Source: Mucilaginibacter roseus (GTDB lineage Bacteria; Bacteroidota; Bacteroidia; Sphingobacteriales; Sphingobacteriaceae). Taken from it: a stretch of 64,000 nt of DNA. Under the pieces are notes generated by a model. That model was not told where the DNA came from. It searched no databases and saw only the letters and a program-made list of their open reading frames with translations. The stretch is from NCBI RefSeq assembly GCF_021215455.1, contig NZ_JAJPWV010000004.1, positions 124,001 to 188,000 on the forward strand, written 5' to 3'. Below, one piece after another: positions 7,937 through 16,745 of this stretch; the stretch's first letter is position 1, and each line of letters starts with the position of its first letter. A program made the position numbers and the translations under genes.

Positions 7937-9133
7937 ATGCCTACGCTCCGCCAGCTTTTTCTTTCGCATAACGCCCAAACAACTGATTTTCCGCTGCTGC
8001 TGGAATTTGAGCGTGCCGAAGGTGTGTATATGTATGATGTACAAGGTAAAGCCTATATGGATCTGATATCGGGCATAGGCGTAAGCAGCATCGGCCACCG
8101 GCATCCGCGTGTGGTTGAGGCCATCAAAAACCAGGTTGACAAATACATGCACCTCATGGTGTATGGCGAATACGTACAAACACCCCAGGTACGCTTTGCC
8201 GAAAAACTGATATCTATATTACCCGAACGTTTAGAAACGGTGTACTTTGTAAACTCCGGCGCCGAAGCGGTTGAGGGAGCTTTGAAGCTGGCCAAGCGCT
8301 ACACCGGCCAGTCAGAAATTATTGCATGCCATAACTCCTACCACGGCAGCACACACGGCGCTTTAAGCATAATGGGCAGCGATGAATTTAAACGCGGTTA
8401 TGGTCCGTTACTCCCTGATGTAAGTTTCATTGCTTTTGACAGCTTGCATGACCTTGAAAAAATTACAGACAAAACCGCCTGCGTTATAGTTGAAACCATC
8501 CAGGGCGAAGCGGGTATACGTGTACCCGAGATACAATATATGCAAGCCCTTCGGCATAGATGTGATAAGACCGGCACCCTGTTGATTCTGGATGAGATAC
8601 AGGCCGGTATGGGGCGTACGGGCAAATTATTCGCTTTTGAGCATTACGGCATTGAGCCGGATATTTTATTGCTGGCTAAAGCGCTTGGCGGCGGTATGCC
8701 CATAGGCGCTTTTATATCTTCCCGCGAAATTATGGGTGCTTTAAAGGATAATCCTATTTTGGGCCATATCACCACATTTGGCGGTCACCCGGTAAGCTGC
8801 GCGGCAGGACTGACAGCTCTTGAGGTGCTGCTCGCAGAGAATTTGATAGATAAAGTAGCGGAAAAAGAGCATTTGTTTAAGGCACTGCTGGTGCACCCGG
8901 CTATAAAGCAAGTTCGTGGCAAAGGCTTAATGCTGGCCGCGGAGTTTGAAAGCTTTGAACTGCTTAAGAAAATAATTGACCGCTGTATAGAACACGGTAT
9001 TATAACCGACTGGTTTTTGCACTGCTCCAACTCGATGCGTATAGCCCCTCCCCTTGTTATCACGCATGATGAAATTAAAAAAGCTTGTGCTGTTATAATT
9101 GAGGCTATTGAATACTTACACGTAAGCAACTAA
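7937..9133 (+). CDS. Class III aminotransferase (acetylornithine/ornithine-type)
   Basis: This 398-residue enzyme is a fold-type I PLP-dependent transaminase. It shows VYFVNSGAEAVEGALKLA, the HNSYHGSTHGALS loop, the PLP aspartate in LILDEIQAGMGRTG and the Schiff-base lysine in LLLAKALGGGMPIGAF. The family includes acetylornithine, ornithine, 4-aminobutyrate and similar aminotransferases. No arginine biosynthesis genes lie nearby, so the substrate stays open. The ATG at 7937 is preferred over an in-frame TTG at 7907, because that TTG is part of the -7 promoter box. It stands alone and is followed by a terminator-like hairpin. Confidence 0.88.
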   Translation: MPTLRQLFLSHNAQTTDFPLLLEFERAEGVYMYDVQGKAYMDLISGIGVSSIGHRHPRVVEAIKNQVDKYMHLMVYGEYVQTPQVRFAEKLISILPERLETVYFVNSGAEAVEGALKLAKRYTGQSEIIACHNSYHGSTHGALSIMGSDEFKRGYGPLLPDVSFIAFDSLHDLEKITDKTACVIVETIQGEAGIRVPEIQYMQALRHRCDKTGTLLILDEIQAGMGRTGKLFAFEHYGIEPDILLLAKALGGGMPIGAFISSREIMGALKDNPILGHITTFGGHPVSCAAGLTALEVLLAENLIDKVAEKEHLFKALLVHPAIKQVRGKGLMLAAEFESFELLKKIIDRCIEHGIITDWFLHCSNSMRIAPPLVITHDEIKKACAVIIEAIEYLHVSN

Positions 9134-9242
9134 CTTTCAAGCTTTTCTCATTATAACCTTATAACCCATCTACCTTTAAAATATATTTGCTATTAAATTT
9201 TAATTAAAAACGCACCCTTTGGTATGCTTTGTGCAACATAGT

Positions 9243-9291
9243 GTTTGCTGAAATAATAAAATGCTTTTAAAGCTTCTCAGCAAACTTTTTT
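9243..9291 (+). terminator. Rho-independent terminator or leader hairpin
   Basis: GTTTGCTGA (9243-9251) pairs with TCAGCAAAC (9277-9285) and is followed by six T. A smaller GCTT/AAGC stem lies in the loop. It sits 110 bases after the aminotransferase stop and 90 bases before the GT4 fusion gene, so it could end the first or attenuate the second. The rest of the 247-base gap shows no gene. Confidence 0.65.
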
Positions 9292-9380
9292 GTTGATCTC
9301 GTGTCCTTTTTTTTGGCCGTTCTGCCAGACACATTGTATCAAAACACATTAACTAAAAATAAAAAGCAAACATATTACCA

Positions 9381-11657
9381 ATGAAGATCGCCTATATATC
9401 TACCTATCCACCCAGAGAGTGCGGGATAGCTACGTTTAACCAAAATCTGATGCGTGCTATAAACGCTAATTTTCCGGAACGGAAAAAGCCCTCGGACGGT
9501 GGTTATGTAGTAGCCCTGAATGACTCGTCGGATATTGAAGAATATGAGTATCCCGAAGAAGTAAAATATGTAGTACGTCAAAATAACCAGAAGGACTATA
9601 TCCGCGCAGCAAATTATATCAACACCAGCACGGTTGACGCCTGCATCCTGGAACATGAATTTGGAATATATGGCGGCGAGAGCGGCATCTATATCCTCCC
9701 ACTGATCAACAGGTTAGAAAAACCCCTGATCTCTATATTGCATACTGTGCTTAAGGAGCCAAGCTATGTGCAGCGTATCATTATACGTGAAATTGCCGAG
9801 CAATCATCCAAAGTTGTAGTTATGAGCCAGCGCGCGGTTGAGTTCCTGACTGATATATATGATATCCCGGAGGAAAAAATTCAAATTATAGAGCATGGAG
9901 TTCCTGATCTAGAAGCGCCTGTTGATAACCCGGTTAAGAGCCTTTCTTCGTTTAAAAATCACCGAGTATTGCTTACGTTTGGCTTGCTAAGCCGTAACAA
10001 AGGCTTGGAAACCGTTATAAAAGCCTTACCTAAAATAGTCGAAAAGCATCCGGACGTGGTATATGTAATTTTAGGCAACACGCATCCCGGTGTACTTAAA
10101 AATTCCGGTGAAGAATACCGCGACTCGTTAAAAAGCCTGGCCGCGCAGCTTGGAGTAGCCAAAAATCTGGCTTTCATCAATAAATTCGTATCAGAAGAGG
10201 AATTGATCAACTACCTTACCGCTTGCGAGGTTTATGTAACGCCATATTTAAACGAGGCGCAAATTACCAGCGGTACTTTATCATACGCTGTTGGGTCGGG
10301 CGCGGCGGTAGTTTCGACACCTTACTGGCATGCGCAGGAGTTGCTGGCCCACAATCGTGGTCGTTTGTTCGACTTTAAAAATCACGATGCATTGTCAGAC
10401 ATTGTGATCGAACTGCTTGATGATGACAACGCCCTTAACGAGCTGAAACAAAACGCTTATCAATACGGCTTGCACCTGCGTTATCCTGCCATTGGCGCCG
10501 AGTTTATCAAGGTTGCCCAGGAAGCTTGCATGAGCCATGACTTTAGCGACAAAATACTTAAGAACAGCATTGTCGACCCGGAAATTTTACCCAACTTCAG
10601 CCTGGCGCATATATTGCGTTTAACTGATGATACCGGCATTGTGCAGCATGCCAAATACGGTATACCTAACCTGAAAGAGGGCTACTGCCTTGACGATAAC
10701 TCACGCGCCCTCATTATGGCTATCATGGCCTATCAGCGTAACAAAAGCCAGGAAGCGTTTGACCTGCTGCCCGTTTACCTGAGTTACATACACTATATGC
10801 AAACGGACGATGGTAATTTCCGCAACTTCTTGAGCTTTGACAGGCGATACCTGGACGAGATAGGTTCTGAGGATTCATTCGGCCGTACCATCTGGGCTTT
10901 GGGTCATTTAATTGGTTGCGCGGCAAGTAATTCATACCGTGAGTTTGCGCTGGAGTTATTCCAAAAATCATTCCCGCACTTTAAAAACCTGCGCTATTTA
11001 CGCGGCATGGCCAATACCATCATTGGCATAAGTTTATACCTGCAAGCTGTCCCTACTGATGAGGGCATGGTGCAGGAGCTTAACCGGCTTACCCAACCAC
11101 TGGTTAACGCGTTTAACGAAGCGGCAACCGATGATTGGCAGTGGTTTGAAGAAGGCATGACCTATGACAATGCCATACTGCCTTTAGCGCTGCTCCACTC
11201 CTGCGAGATTACCGGCAATGAAGAGGTGCGCCAAATAGCGCTAAAATCAATGGCGTTTTTGGATAATCTGACCCTTTCAAACGGATATTTAAGCCCGGTA
11301 GGCAATGATGGCTGGTACTACCGTGGTGGAACCTTCCCGGTTTACGATCAGCAGGCTATTGAAACCATGGCTATGGTTTTGATGCATTTCCAGGCTTACA
11401 AAATATTCCGCACACCGGAATATATCGAGAAAATGTTCCTGAGCTACAAATGGTTCCTGGGAGAAAATACATTGCGCGCACCGCTTTATGACTATGAAAC
11501 TAAAGGCTGCTGCGACGGCTTATTGCCAACAGGCATTAACCGTAACCAAGGTGCCGAAAGTACTTTAGCTTACATGATATCGCACCTTACGGTATTGAAA
11601 GCTTTTGAGCTGGAATACGAATACAACAAGTTTGGCCATAACGTACAAATCTGCTAA
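9381..11657 (+). CDS. GT4 glycosyltransferase fused to an alpha/alpha-barrel glycosidase-like domain
   Basis: This 758-residue protein starts with a GT4 glycosyltransferase half (about residues 1-390): MKIAYISTYPPRECGIATFN is the nucleotide-sugar N-domain, VLLTFGLLSRNKGLETVI begins the C-domain, and YVTPYLNEAQITSGTLSYAVGSG is the donor-site region. From about residue 400 the rest is helical and repeat-like (LDDNSRALIMAIMAY, WALGHLIGC, YDNAILPLALLHSCE), which suggests an alpha/alpha-toroid like those of cytoplasmic glycosidases. It abuts the next GT4 gene with no gap between stop and start, and a GH130 enzyme lies 6 kb downstream. A role in making or remodelling a mannose-containing glycan is inferred from this set. 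No signal peptide is present. Confidence 0.85.
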   Translation: MKIAYISTYPPRECGIATFNQNLMRAINANFPERKKPSDGGYVVALNDSSDIEEYEYPEEVKYVVRQNNQKDYIRAANYINTSTVDACILEHEFGIYGGESGIYILPLINRLEKPLISILHTVLKEPSYVQRIIIREIAEQSSKVVVMSQRAVEFLTDIYDIPEEKIQIIEHGVPDLEAPVDNPVKSLSSFKNHRVLLTFGLLSRNKGLETVIKALPKIVEKHPDVVYVILGNTHPGVLKNSGEEYRDSLKSLAAQLGVAKNLAFINKFVSEEELINYLTACEVYVTPYLNEAQITSGTLSYAVGSGAAVVSTPYWHAQELLAHNRGRLFDFKNHDALSDIVIELLDDDNALNELKQNAYQYGLHLRYPAIGAEFIKVAQEACMSHDFSDKILKNSIVDPEILPNFSLAHILRLTDDTGIVQHAKYGIPNLKEGYCLDDNSRALIMAIMAYQRNKSQEAFDLLPVYLSYIHYMQTDDGNFRNFLSFDRRYLDEIGSEDSFGRTIWALGHLIGCAASNSYREFALELFQKSFPHFKNLRYLRGMANTIIGISLYLQAVPTDEGMVQELNRLTQPLVNAFNEAATDDWQWFEEGMTYDNAILPLALLHSCEITGNEEVRQIALKSMAFLDNLTLSNGYLSPVGNDGWYYRGGTFPVYDQQAIETMAMVLMHFQAYKIFRTPEYIEKMFLSYKWFLGENTLRAPLYDYETKGCCDGLLPTGINRNQGAESTLAYMISHLTVLKAFELEYEYNKFGHNVQIC

Positions 11658-12665
11658 ATGAAGGTAGCCGTATTAGCCCCCGTAGCCTGGCGCACACCGC
11701 CCAGGCATTACGGGCCCTGGGAGCAGGTGGCATCAAACATAGCCGAAGGCATGGTTAAGCTTGAGGTTGAGGTTACGCTTTTTGCTACGGGCGATTCCTT
11801 AACCACGGGTAAACTGGAAGCTATTTGCGAACAGGGTTACGAAGAAGATCGCAGTCAGGATGCTAAGGTGTTGGAGTGCCTGCACATCAGCAACCTGATG
11901 GAGAAGGCGGGAGAATTTGATCTGATCCATAACAACTTTGACTTTTTGCCCCTCACCTACTCCGGTTTAATTAAAACGCAGCTAATCACTACCATACACG
12001 GTTTTTCATCGGAAAAAATTATCCCGGTTTATAAAAAGTATAATTCGAGAGGGCATTATGTTTCTATCAGCAACTCAGACCGTAGCCCGCAACTGGAGTA
12101 CCTTGCTACGGTATATAATGGCTTGGATATAAGCGACTTTGAATTTACTGCTGAGCCTGACGATTACCTGCTATATTTTGGTCGTATACATCACCATAAA
12201 GGCACTGCTGAATCAATAGAGATAGCTAAACGCACCGGTAAGAAACTACTGATAGCTGGAATTATACAGGACGAGAGTTATTACAAGGAAAAAGTTGAGC
12301 CGCATTTGGGTGATCAAATACAATATGTTGGCCACGCAGGGCCTGATAAGCGCAAGGAATTGCTAGGCAAGGCATCCGCCCTCTTGCACCCCATTAACTT
12401 TGACGAGCCATTTGGCATGAGTGTAGCGGAAGCTATGCTTTGCGGTACTCCGGTAATCGCTTTTAATCGAGGTTCGATGCCCGAATTAATCAGTCATGAA
12501 GAAACAGGTTTCCTGGTAACCAATGTTGACGAAGCCGTGGAAGCAGTAAGCCAGTTATCTAAGATCAACAGAAGCCAATGCCACGAGTGGGCAGCTTCGC
12601 AGTTCTCTCGCGATAAAATGGTTAGCGATTATTATAAGCTATATCAACAAATATTGGGCGCTTAA
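11658..12665 (+). CDS. GT4 family glycosyltransferase
   Basis: This 335-residue GT4 (group 1) transferase starts at the first base after the stop of the preceding fusion gene, so the two are translationally coupled. The N-terminal MKVAVLAPVAWRTPPRHYG is a glycine/histidine substrate loop. The C-domain has the E-x7-E donor-binding signature in DEPFGMSVAEAMLCGTPV. It transfers a sugar from a nucleotide or lipid-linked donor; acceptor and donor are unknown. Its stop codon overlaps that of the convergent permease gene by four bases (TTAA at 12662-12665). Confidence 0.88.
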   Translation: MKVAVLAPVAWRTPPRHYGPWEQVASNIAEGMVKLEVEVTLFATGDSLTTGKLEAICEQGYEEDRSQDAKVLECLHISNLMEKAGEFDLIHNNFDFLPLTYSGLIKTQLITTIHGFSSEKIIPVYKKYNSRGHYVSISNSDRSPQLEYLATVYNGLDISDFEFTAEPDDYLLYFGRIHHHKGTAESIEIAKRTGKKLLIAGIIQDESYYKEKVEPHLGDQIQYVGHAGPDKRKELLGKASALLHPINFDEPFGMSVAEAMLCGTPVIAFNRGSMPELISHEETGFLVTNVDEAVEAVSQLSKINRSQCHEWAASQFSRDKMVSDYYKLYQQILGA

Positions 12666-14392
12666 AGCGTTTTGTTGTCAGGCAGTTCAATAGCGTTGTC
12701 CTTACCTAACTTGCTGTTTTTGTAGCTGTAAGTAAAGTAGATTACTAAACCAATAACCAGCCAGGCTAAAAAGCGCAGCCAGTTGATGTAGCCTAACTCC
12801 GTCATCAGGTATAAACAACTTAGCAGACCTAAAACAGGTATTAACGAGAGGTTCTTGATGAACGATACAACGGCTATACCAGCGCTCACGATGATGAACA
12901 AAATAAGCGGGAAACGCTCGTGCACATTCTCGCCCGAAAGTAATTCTAATACAGGGCGGTGAAAACCGATCACCATGCCGATAAACAAGGCAGGCACGAT
13001 AAATTTACCGTTAATATACGGCAGTTTAAAACGTCCCTGTACCGCAGCCTCACGGGGTAAAAGTAATACCCCGCCGCATACCAGCACAAAAGCGAACAGG
13101 GTGCCGATACTGGTAAGGTCTGTTACTTCAGTAAGGTTCATAAACAAAGCCGGTATGGCCACCACAAAACCAGTGACTATTGTAGCAAATGAAGGCGTTT
13201 TAAATTTAGGGTGAATGCGCGAAAACGCTTTTGGTAACAAACCGTCACGGCTCATGCTCATCCATATACGTGGCTGCCCCAACTGGAATATCAGCAAAAC
13301 ACTCGCCGTAGCAATAACCGCACTTACAGATATTACGTAACTTATTTTGGTCAGCCCAACCTTGGCAAATACAAACGCCAGCGGATCACCAACCTGCAAA
13401 TCTTTATAGCTCACCATACCGGTTAGCACAAGGGCAATCAGCACATAAAGTATGGTACAAATAATTAATGAATAGATCATGCCCCGCGGCAGATCGCGTT
13501 GCGGGTTTTCACATTCTTCAGCCGTGGTTGATATGGCATCAAAGCCAATGTAGGCAAAGAAAACGCCCGAAACGCCCTTCATCACCCCACTAAAACCGTT
13601 CGGCATAAAGGGGTTCCAGTTGGCCGGGGTAACATAAAAAAAACCGAGCAATATTACTGCTATAACAACCGCTATTTTAAGCATTACCATGCCATTGGTA
13701 ACCTTTTTAGTTTCGCGTATACCAATGTAAACCAGGTAAGTTATAGCCACCACAATAAGTAAAGCGGGTATATTTGCGATCAGTTTGAAATTACCCGCGC
13801 CCGGTGCGTTAACGAAAGCTGCTGCCGCATGGCGCATTTTATCGGTTATATCGGCAATATTGCCACCGGCGGTAAGTTTCTCTACATCCTCATGCGCTTT
13901 AAGGGCGGTATAGTAGTCCATCGTTAAGTATGACGGAATGTGGATATTAAAACCTTCGAGCAGATTGACAAAGTAAGTACTCCAGGAAATGGCTACGGCT
14001 ATATTACCGATGGCATACTCCATCAATAAATCCCAACCAATGATCCAGGCAATCAATTCACCAAACGAAGCATAAGCGTAAGTATAAGCGCTGCCCGCAA
14101 CCGGTATACGCGAGGCAAACTCGGCATAACAAAGGGCCGAGAAACCGCAGGTGATGGCTGTAATAACAAAAAGTATACTTACTCCCGGACCGCCATGAAA
14201 AGAGGCCTCGCCAATAGTACTGAATATACCGGCGCCAATAACAGCGGCGATACCCATCAGGGTAAGGTCTTTTACTTTAAGTGCTTTGGTAAGATGAGAT
14301 GCGCCGCCTGAGTGCTCGCTGTCGCTGAAACCGCTTTCAACATCGGCTAAAATTTTTGAAACGGATTTTCTACGAAATATACTTTTCGACAT
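12662..14392 (-). CDS. APC family amino acid permease
   Basis: This 576-residue inner-membrane protein has about 12-14 hydrophobic helices and the APC signature near the start: LTLMGIAAVIGAGIFSTIGE, with the GAGIF helix-break that binds the amino acid backbone. It continues with ISFALCY-like helix 3, FFAYIGFDAISTTAEE and a cytoplasmic RDLPRGMI loop. The family imports or exchanges cationic or neutral amino acids with protons or sodium; this long form resembles the cationic amino acid transporter (CAT/YfnA) group. The specificity is inferred. It is transcribed against the GT4 gene and shares its last four bases with it. Confidence 0.88.
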   Translation of the reverse strand: MSKSIFRRKSVSKILADVESGFSDSEHSGGASHLTKALKVKDLTLMGIAAVIGAGIFSTIGEASFHGGPGVSILFVITAITCGFSALCYAEFASRIPVAGSAYTYAYASFGELIAWIIGWDLLMEYAIGNIAVAISWSTYFVNLLEGFNIHIPSYLTMDYYTALKAHEDVEKLTAGGNIADITDKMRHAAAAFVNAPGAGNFKLIANIPALLIVVAITYLVYIGIRETKKVTNGMVMLKIAVVIAVILLGFFYVTPANWNPFMPNGFSGVMKGVSGVFFAYIGFDAISTTAEECENPQRDLPRGMIYSLIICTILYVLIALVLTGMVSYKDLQVGDPLAFVFAKVGLTKISYVISVSAVIATASVLLIFQLGQPRIWMSMSRDGLLPKAFSRIHPKFKTPSFATIVTGFVVAIPALFMNLTEVTDLTSIGTLFAFVLVCGGVLLLPREAAVQGRFKLPYINGKFIVPALFIGMVIGFHRPVLELLSGENVHERFPLILFIIVSAGIAVVSFIKNLSLIPVLGLLSCLYLMTELGYINWLRFLAWLVIGLVIYFTYSYKNSKLGKDNAIELPDNKTL

Positions 14393-14441
14393 TTATTAAA
14401 TGCTTTATGAGGGCCAATCAACCCCAAACATAACCATTTTT

Positions 14442-14471
14442 TTGCATAGCCGCTGTATAAGGATTAATTTG
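14442..14471 (+). promoter_or_regulatory. Promoter of the PAP2 gene, almost leaderless
   Basis: TTG at 14442-14444, a 19-base spacer, and TTAATTTG (14464-14471, one mismatch to TAnnTTTG) form a well-spaced promoter. The ATG at 14477 comes only 5 bases after the box, so the mRNA would begin at or next to the start codon. Confidence 0.65.
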
Positions 14472-14476
14472 CACCC

Positions 14477-15145
14477 ATGAATACAGGAATAAAAAGTGTG
14501 CTTAACCGTATCAACGTTTTTTTTGTTCTGTATCTGCTGGTTTTATGTATCTGTTTAACTTTCAAACTCATTTACACGCGTGAGGAAATTTATTTCGCGG
14601 TAAATTCCCGGTATAACGAAGCAGCCGACCTGTTTTTTCAATATTACACCAACATAGGCGACGGCCTGTTTACCATTGCAATAGCCGCAGTACTCCTGCT
14701 TTTTTTCAGTTACCGGAAAGCGTTTTTGTTGGCCACGAGCTACGCAGTTTCATCACTCATCGCCCAGATTTTAAAGTTTGCGTTTGACGCCCCTCGCCCG
14801 AAACTATATTTTTCGAGCAAATTAGAAGGTATACACTTTGTTAAGGATGTACATGTTTATACGCTGCATAGTTTTCCGTCCGGCCACTCTGTTACGGCAT
14901 TTTCAACCGCGGTGGTGCTTTGCTACTTCGTCAGGCAAAAGGCCTGGAGCATTGTGCTGCTGGTTTTAGCCATATTTGCAGGTTACTCGCGCATGTACCT
15001 TAGCGAACATTTTTTTGAGGACGTGGTAGCCGGTTCGGTAACCGGTGTAATTATTACTGTGCTCTGGTTAAGCTGGATTGACGGTAAACAATTTTTAAAT
15101 TCACCCAAGTGGCAAAACGGGCTGTTAAAAAAGCAGAGTAGTTAA
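14477..15145 (+). CDS. PAP2-family membrane phosphatase
   Basis: This 222-residue membrane protein carries the three-part acid phosphatase signature of the PAP2 superfamily: K-x6-RP in KFAFDAPRP, PSGH in SFPSGHSVTAF, and SR-x5-H-x3-D in SRMYLSEHFFEDV. About five or six helices surround it. Such enzymes remove phosphate from phosphatidic acid, phosphatidylglycerol phosphate or undecaprenyl pyrophosphate at the periplasmic face. Which one applies cannot be decided. Its promoter sits directly against the ATG, and its stop overlaps that of the convergent gene by four bases (15142-15145). Confidence 0.88.
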   Translation: MNTGIKSVLNRINVFFVLYLLVLCICLTFKLIYTREEIYFAVNSRYNEAADLFFQYYTNIGDGLFTIAIAAVLLLFFSYRKAFLLATSYAVSSLIAQILKFAFDAPRPKLYFSSKLEGIHFVKDVHVYTLHSFPSGHSVTAFSTAVVLCYFVRQKAWSIVLLVLAIFAGYSRMYLSEHFFEDVVAGSVTGVIITVLWLSWIDGKQFLNSPKWQNGLLKKQSS

Positions 15146-15516
15146 ATATCATCGCCATCGCGCGTTAGCGGCGTTTCGCCTTGCAGAAAAATGGTGCGGG
15201 TATGCTGATCTATATTATAATCCCAACTTATGGTGTTATTTTCTCCACTTTCAATACCCGAGCAGGTAAAACTGTAGTTAACCCTGAACCTGCACCTGAA
15301 CGAGCCCGACAAACCATCATCGGCAGGCTTAATCAACTCAATAGTAAACGCCTTAACTTCCGGGCTGGTCCCCATCCCCCAGTGATAGCGCTCCAGCCGG
15401 TTGCACATTAAGGCATGGTTTTCCGGTTTGCTCAGCAACTGATTCAAGAACAGGTCAGCATCAGTATTACTTTCAGGTGGATTGACGGTTAAAGAAAATT
15501 CTAACGTTTCAGACAT
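15142..15516 (-). CDS. Hypothetical cytoplasmic protein
   Basis: I do not recognise this 124-residue protein. It has no signal peptide or membrane segment and looks beta-rich, with repeated charged strands (SFRCRFRVNYSFTC, NTISWDYNIDQHTRTI). Start at the ATG at 15514-15516 is supported by a perfect -7 box four bases upstream. It converges on the PAP2 gene and shares the TTAA stop overlap with it. Codon use looks like its neighbours. Confidence 0.7.
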   Translation of the reverse strand: MSETLEFSLTVNPPESNTDADLFLNQLLSKPENHALMCNRLERYHWGMGTSPEVKAFTIELIKPADDGLSGSFRCRFRVNYSFTCSGIESGENNTISWDYNIDQHTRTIFLQGETPLTRDGDDI

Positions 15517-15520
15517 GTGG

Positions 15521-15528
15521 CAAATATA
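15521..15528 (-). promoter_or_regulatory. -7 box directly before the 15142 gene
   Basis: On the minus strand TATATTTG is an exact -7 box and is followed by only four bases (CCAC) before the ATG. Transcription would start at about the A of the start codon, implying a leaderless message. No TTG is seen at the -33 distance. Confidence 0.6.
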
Positions 15529-15762
15529 ATAAATACCTTACCCCGGCCCTATTCTGAGTAAAGGGTATATTATTTAATTGGATTATAGTATCGGGGGAAT
15601 TTATTACGTAATCTTTAACTTTTGAAGTAGAAAGTACGATAACTAATCGACATGTTAATAAATACTTTACGCCCTTTTGGCATAAAACTCTACCTTTAGC
15701 GTCACCCTAAAGTTAGGCAGGCAGGTATAGATAATTTGATTGTCACAATGTCAGCACCCTAC
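15529..15762 (+). other. Intergenic stretch without a gene
   Basis: The gap between the divergent genes at 15142 and 15824 is 307 bases. Its two ends hold their promoters. The middle has no open frame, repeat or hairpin that I can support. Confidence 0.6.
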
Positions 15763-15794
15763 TTGTGGCAAGCAATTTGATTAGTATATATTTG
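15763..15794 (+). promoter_or_regulatory. trxA promoter and ribosome binding site
   Basis: TTG (15763-15765), a 21-base spacer and TATATTTG (15787-15794) form a consensus Bacteroidota promoter. Unusually for this window, a purine-rich Shine-Dalgarno-like run (AAAAGGAAGAAAG) precedes the ATG at 15824, as expected for a highly expressed gene. Confidence 0.75.
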
Positions 15795-15823
15795 TATAAC
15801 AAAATTAAAAAGGAAGAAAGATC

Positions 15824-16141
15824 ATGGCTTTAGAAATAACCGATGCAAACTTCGAAGAACTTGTATTAAAATCAGATAAACCGGTATTAGTTGATTTTTG
15901 GGCGGAGTGGTGCGGCCCTTGTCGCATGGTAGGCCCTGTAGTTGAGGAGTTAGCCAAAGAGTACGATGGCAAAGCTGTTGTAGGTAAAGTAAATGTTGAT
16001 AACAATCCCGGTATATCAATGAAGTTCGGCATCCGTAATATACCCGCGCTGCTGTTCTTTAAAAACGGCGAGATTGTTGACAAACAAATCGGCGCGGTGC
16101 CAAAATCAATTTTAGCTAATAAACTAAACGCTCAGGTATAA
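15824..16141 (+). CDS. trxA: Thioredoxin
   Basis: This 105-residue protein is a standard thioredoxin, with the redox-active WCGPC motif in FWAEWCGPCRMV, the buried DFWA strand and the cis-proline region NIPALLFF. It reduces protein disulfides in the cytoplasm, supporting ribonucleotide reductase and thiol peroxidases such as the Bcp at 3343. Length is typical. It has its own consensus promoter, a rare clear ribosome binding site and a terminator just downstream, so it is probably a single-gene transcript. Confidence 0.96.
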   Translation: MALEITDANFEELVLKSDKPVLVDFWAEWCGPCRMVGPVVEELAKEYDGKAVVGKVNVDNNPGISMKFGIRNIPALLFFKNGEIVDKQIGAVPKSILANKLNAQV

Positions 16142-16167
16142 TCCTCCTGTCGTTTTTATATAAAGAG

Positions 16168-16193
16168 AGCGGTGCTTATGTACCGCTTTTTTT
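16168..16193 (+). terminator. Rho-independent terminator after trxA
   Basis: AGCGGTGC and GTACCGCT (ends at 16187) form an eight-pair stem with one G-U pair and a TTAT loop, followed by a run of seven T. It lies 27 bases after the trxA stop. Confidence 0.8.
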
Positions 16194-16207
16194 ATGCGCT
16201 TTACTTT

Positions 16208-16615
16208 TTAAACGCATCCAATAAAAATGCGCATATCGTCGTCCGAGTAATAATCTTCCACGCAAACACTACCCTTCAAAGCCTGCGGGTGTTCAAAAAG
16301 CTTATCGATTAGCTTTGGTATAGCAGGCACGTTTGCGGGCCAATTGCTTAATGTTGTACATAAATAACGGTTTTGCGGAATAATATACAACGGCAGATCA
16401 ACCACTTCAAATTCTGCTTTAAACCTGGCCGTAGCGCAAGCGTAATAATAAAAATCTCCGTTATCACACCCGCTTATGCCAAATACCTGCCTGCCGGTGA
16501 AGCCACCGCATAATTGTTCGAGCTTTTCAAACGTGGCCGGAATATCCGGCTGGGTACAAGCCGACAGGTAAAAGCATTCTATATCATTAGTTAAGTCATG
16601 AGTATAAACTTCCAT
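16208..16615 (-). CDS. Hypothetical protein, possibly of GyrI-like fold
   Basis: This 135-residue cytoplasmic protein has no membrane segment and no clear motif. Its length and pattern of strands (IECFYLSACT, RQVFGISGCDNGDFYYYACA, LPLYIIPQNRYLCTTLS) resemble GyrI-like small-molecule binding domains, which occur alone or on AraC-type regulators. That is a weak structural guess. It has several cysteines (residues 14, 21, 36, 50, 59, 86, 118 and 134 or close to these). It is transcribed divergently from the DUF58 gene. Confidence 0.65.
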   Translation of the reverse strand: MEVYTHDLTNDIECFYLSACTQPDIPATFEKLEQLCGGFTGRQVFGISGCDNGDFYYYACATARFKAEFEVVDLPLYIIPQNRYLCTTLSNWPANVPAIPKLIDKLFEHPQALKGSVCVEDYYSDDDMRIFIGCV

Positions 16616-16628
16616 AGGTTTGCAGCAG

Positions 16629-16649
16629 GTTTACACATCAAATGTAAAC
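16629..16649 (-). promoter_or_regulatory. -7 box inside an inverted repeat, upstream of the 16208 gene
   Basis: GTTTACA (16629-16635) and TGTAAAC (16643-16649) form a perfect 7-bp inverted repeat with a 7-base spacer. The minus-strand -7 box TACATTTG (16639-16646) lies inside it. A protein bound to this dyad would cover the promoter, so it is a candidate operator. Confidence 0.45.
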
Positions 16650-16745
16650 ACTATGCCCTTAACTTGCAGGCGGTATAAGCGTCATAATTCGGGGTGATAC
16701 GCGACAGGCTACCGCTTTAGAAATTAAAATAGCTACTTTAGTGTT

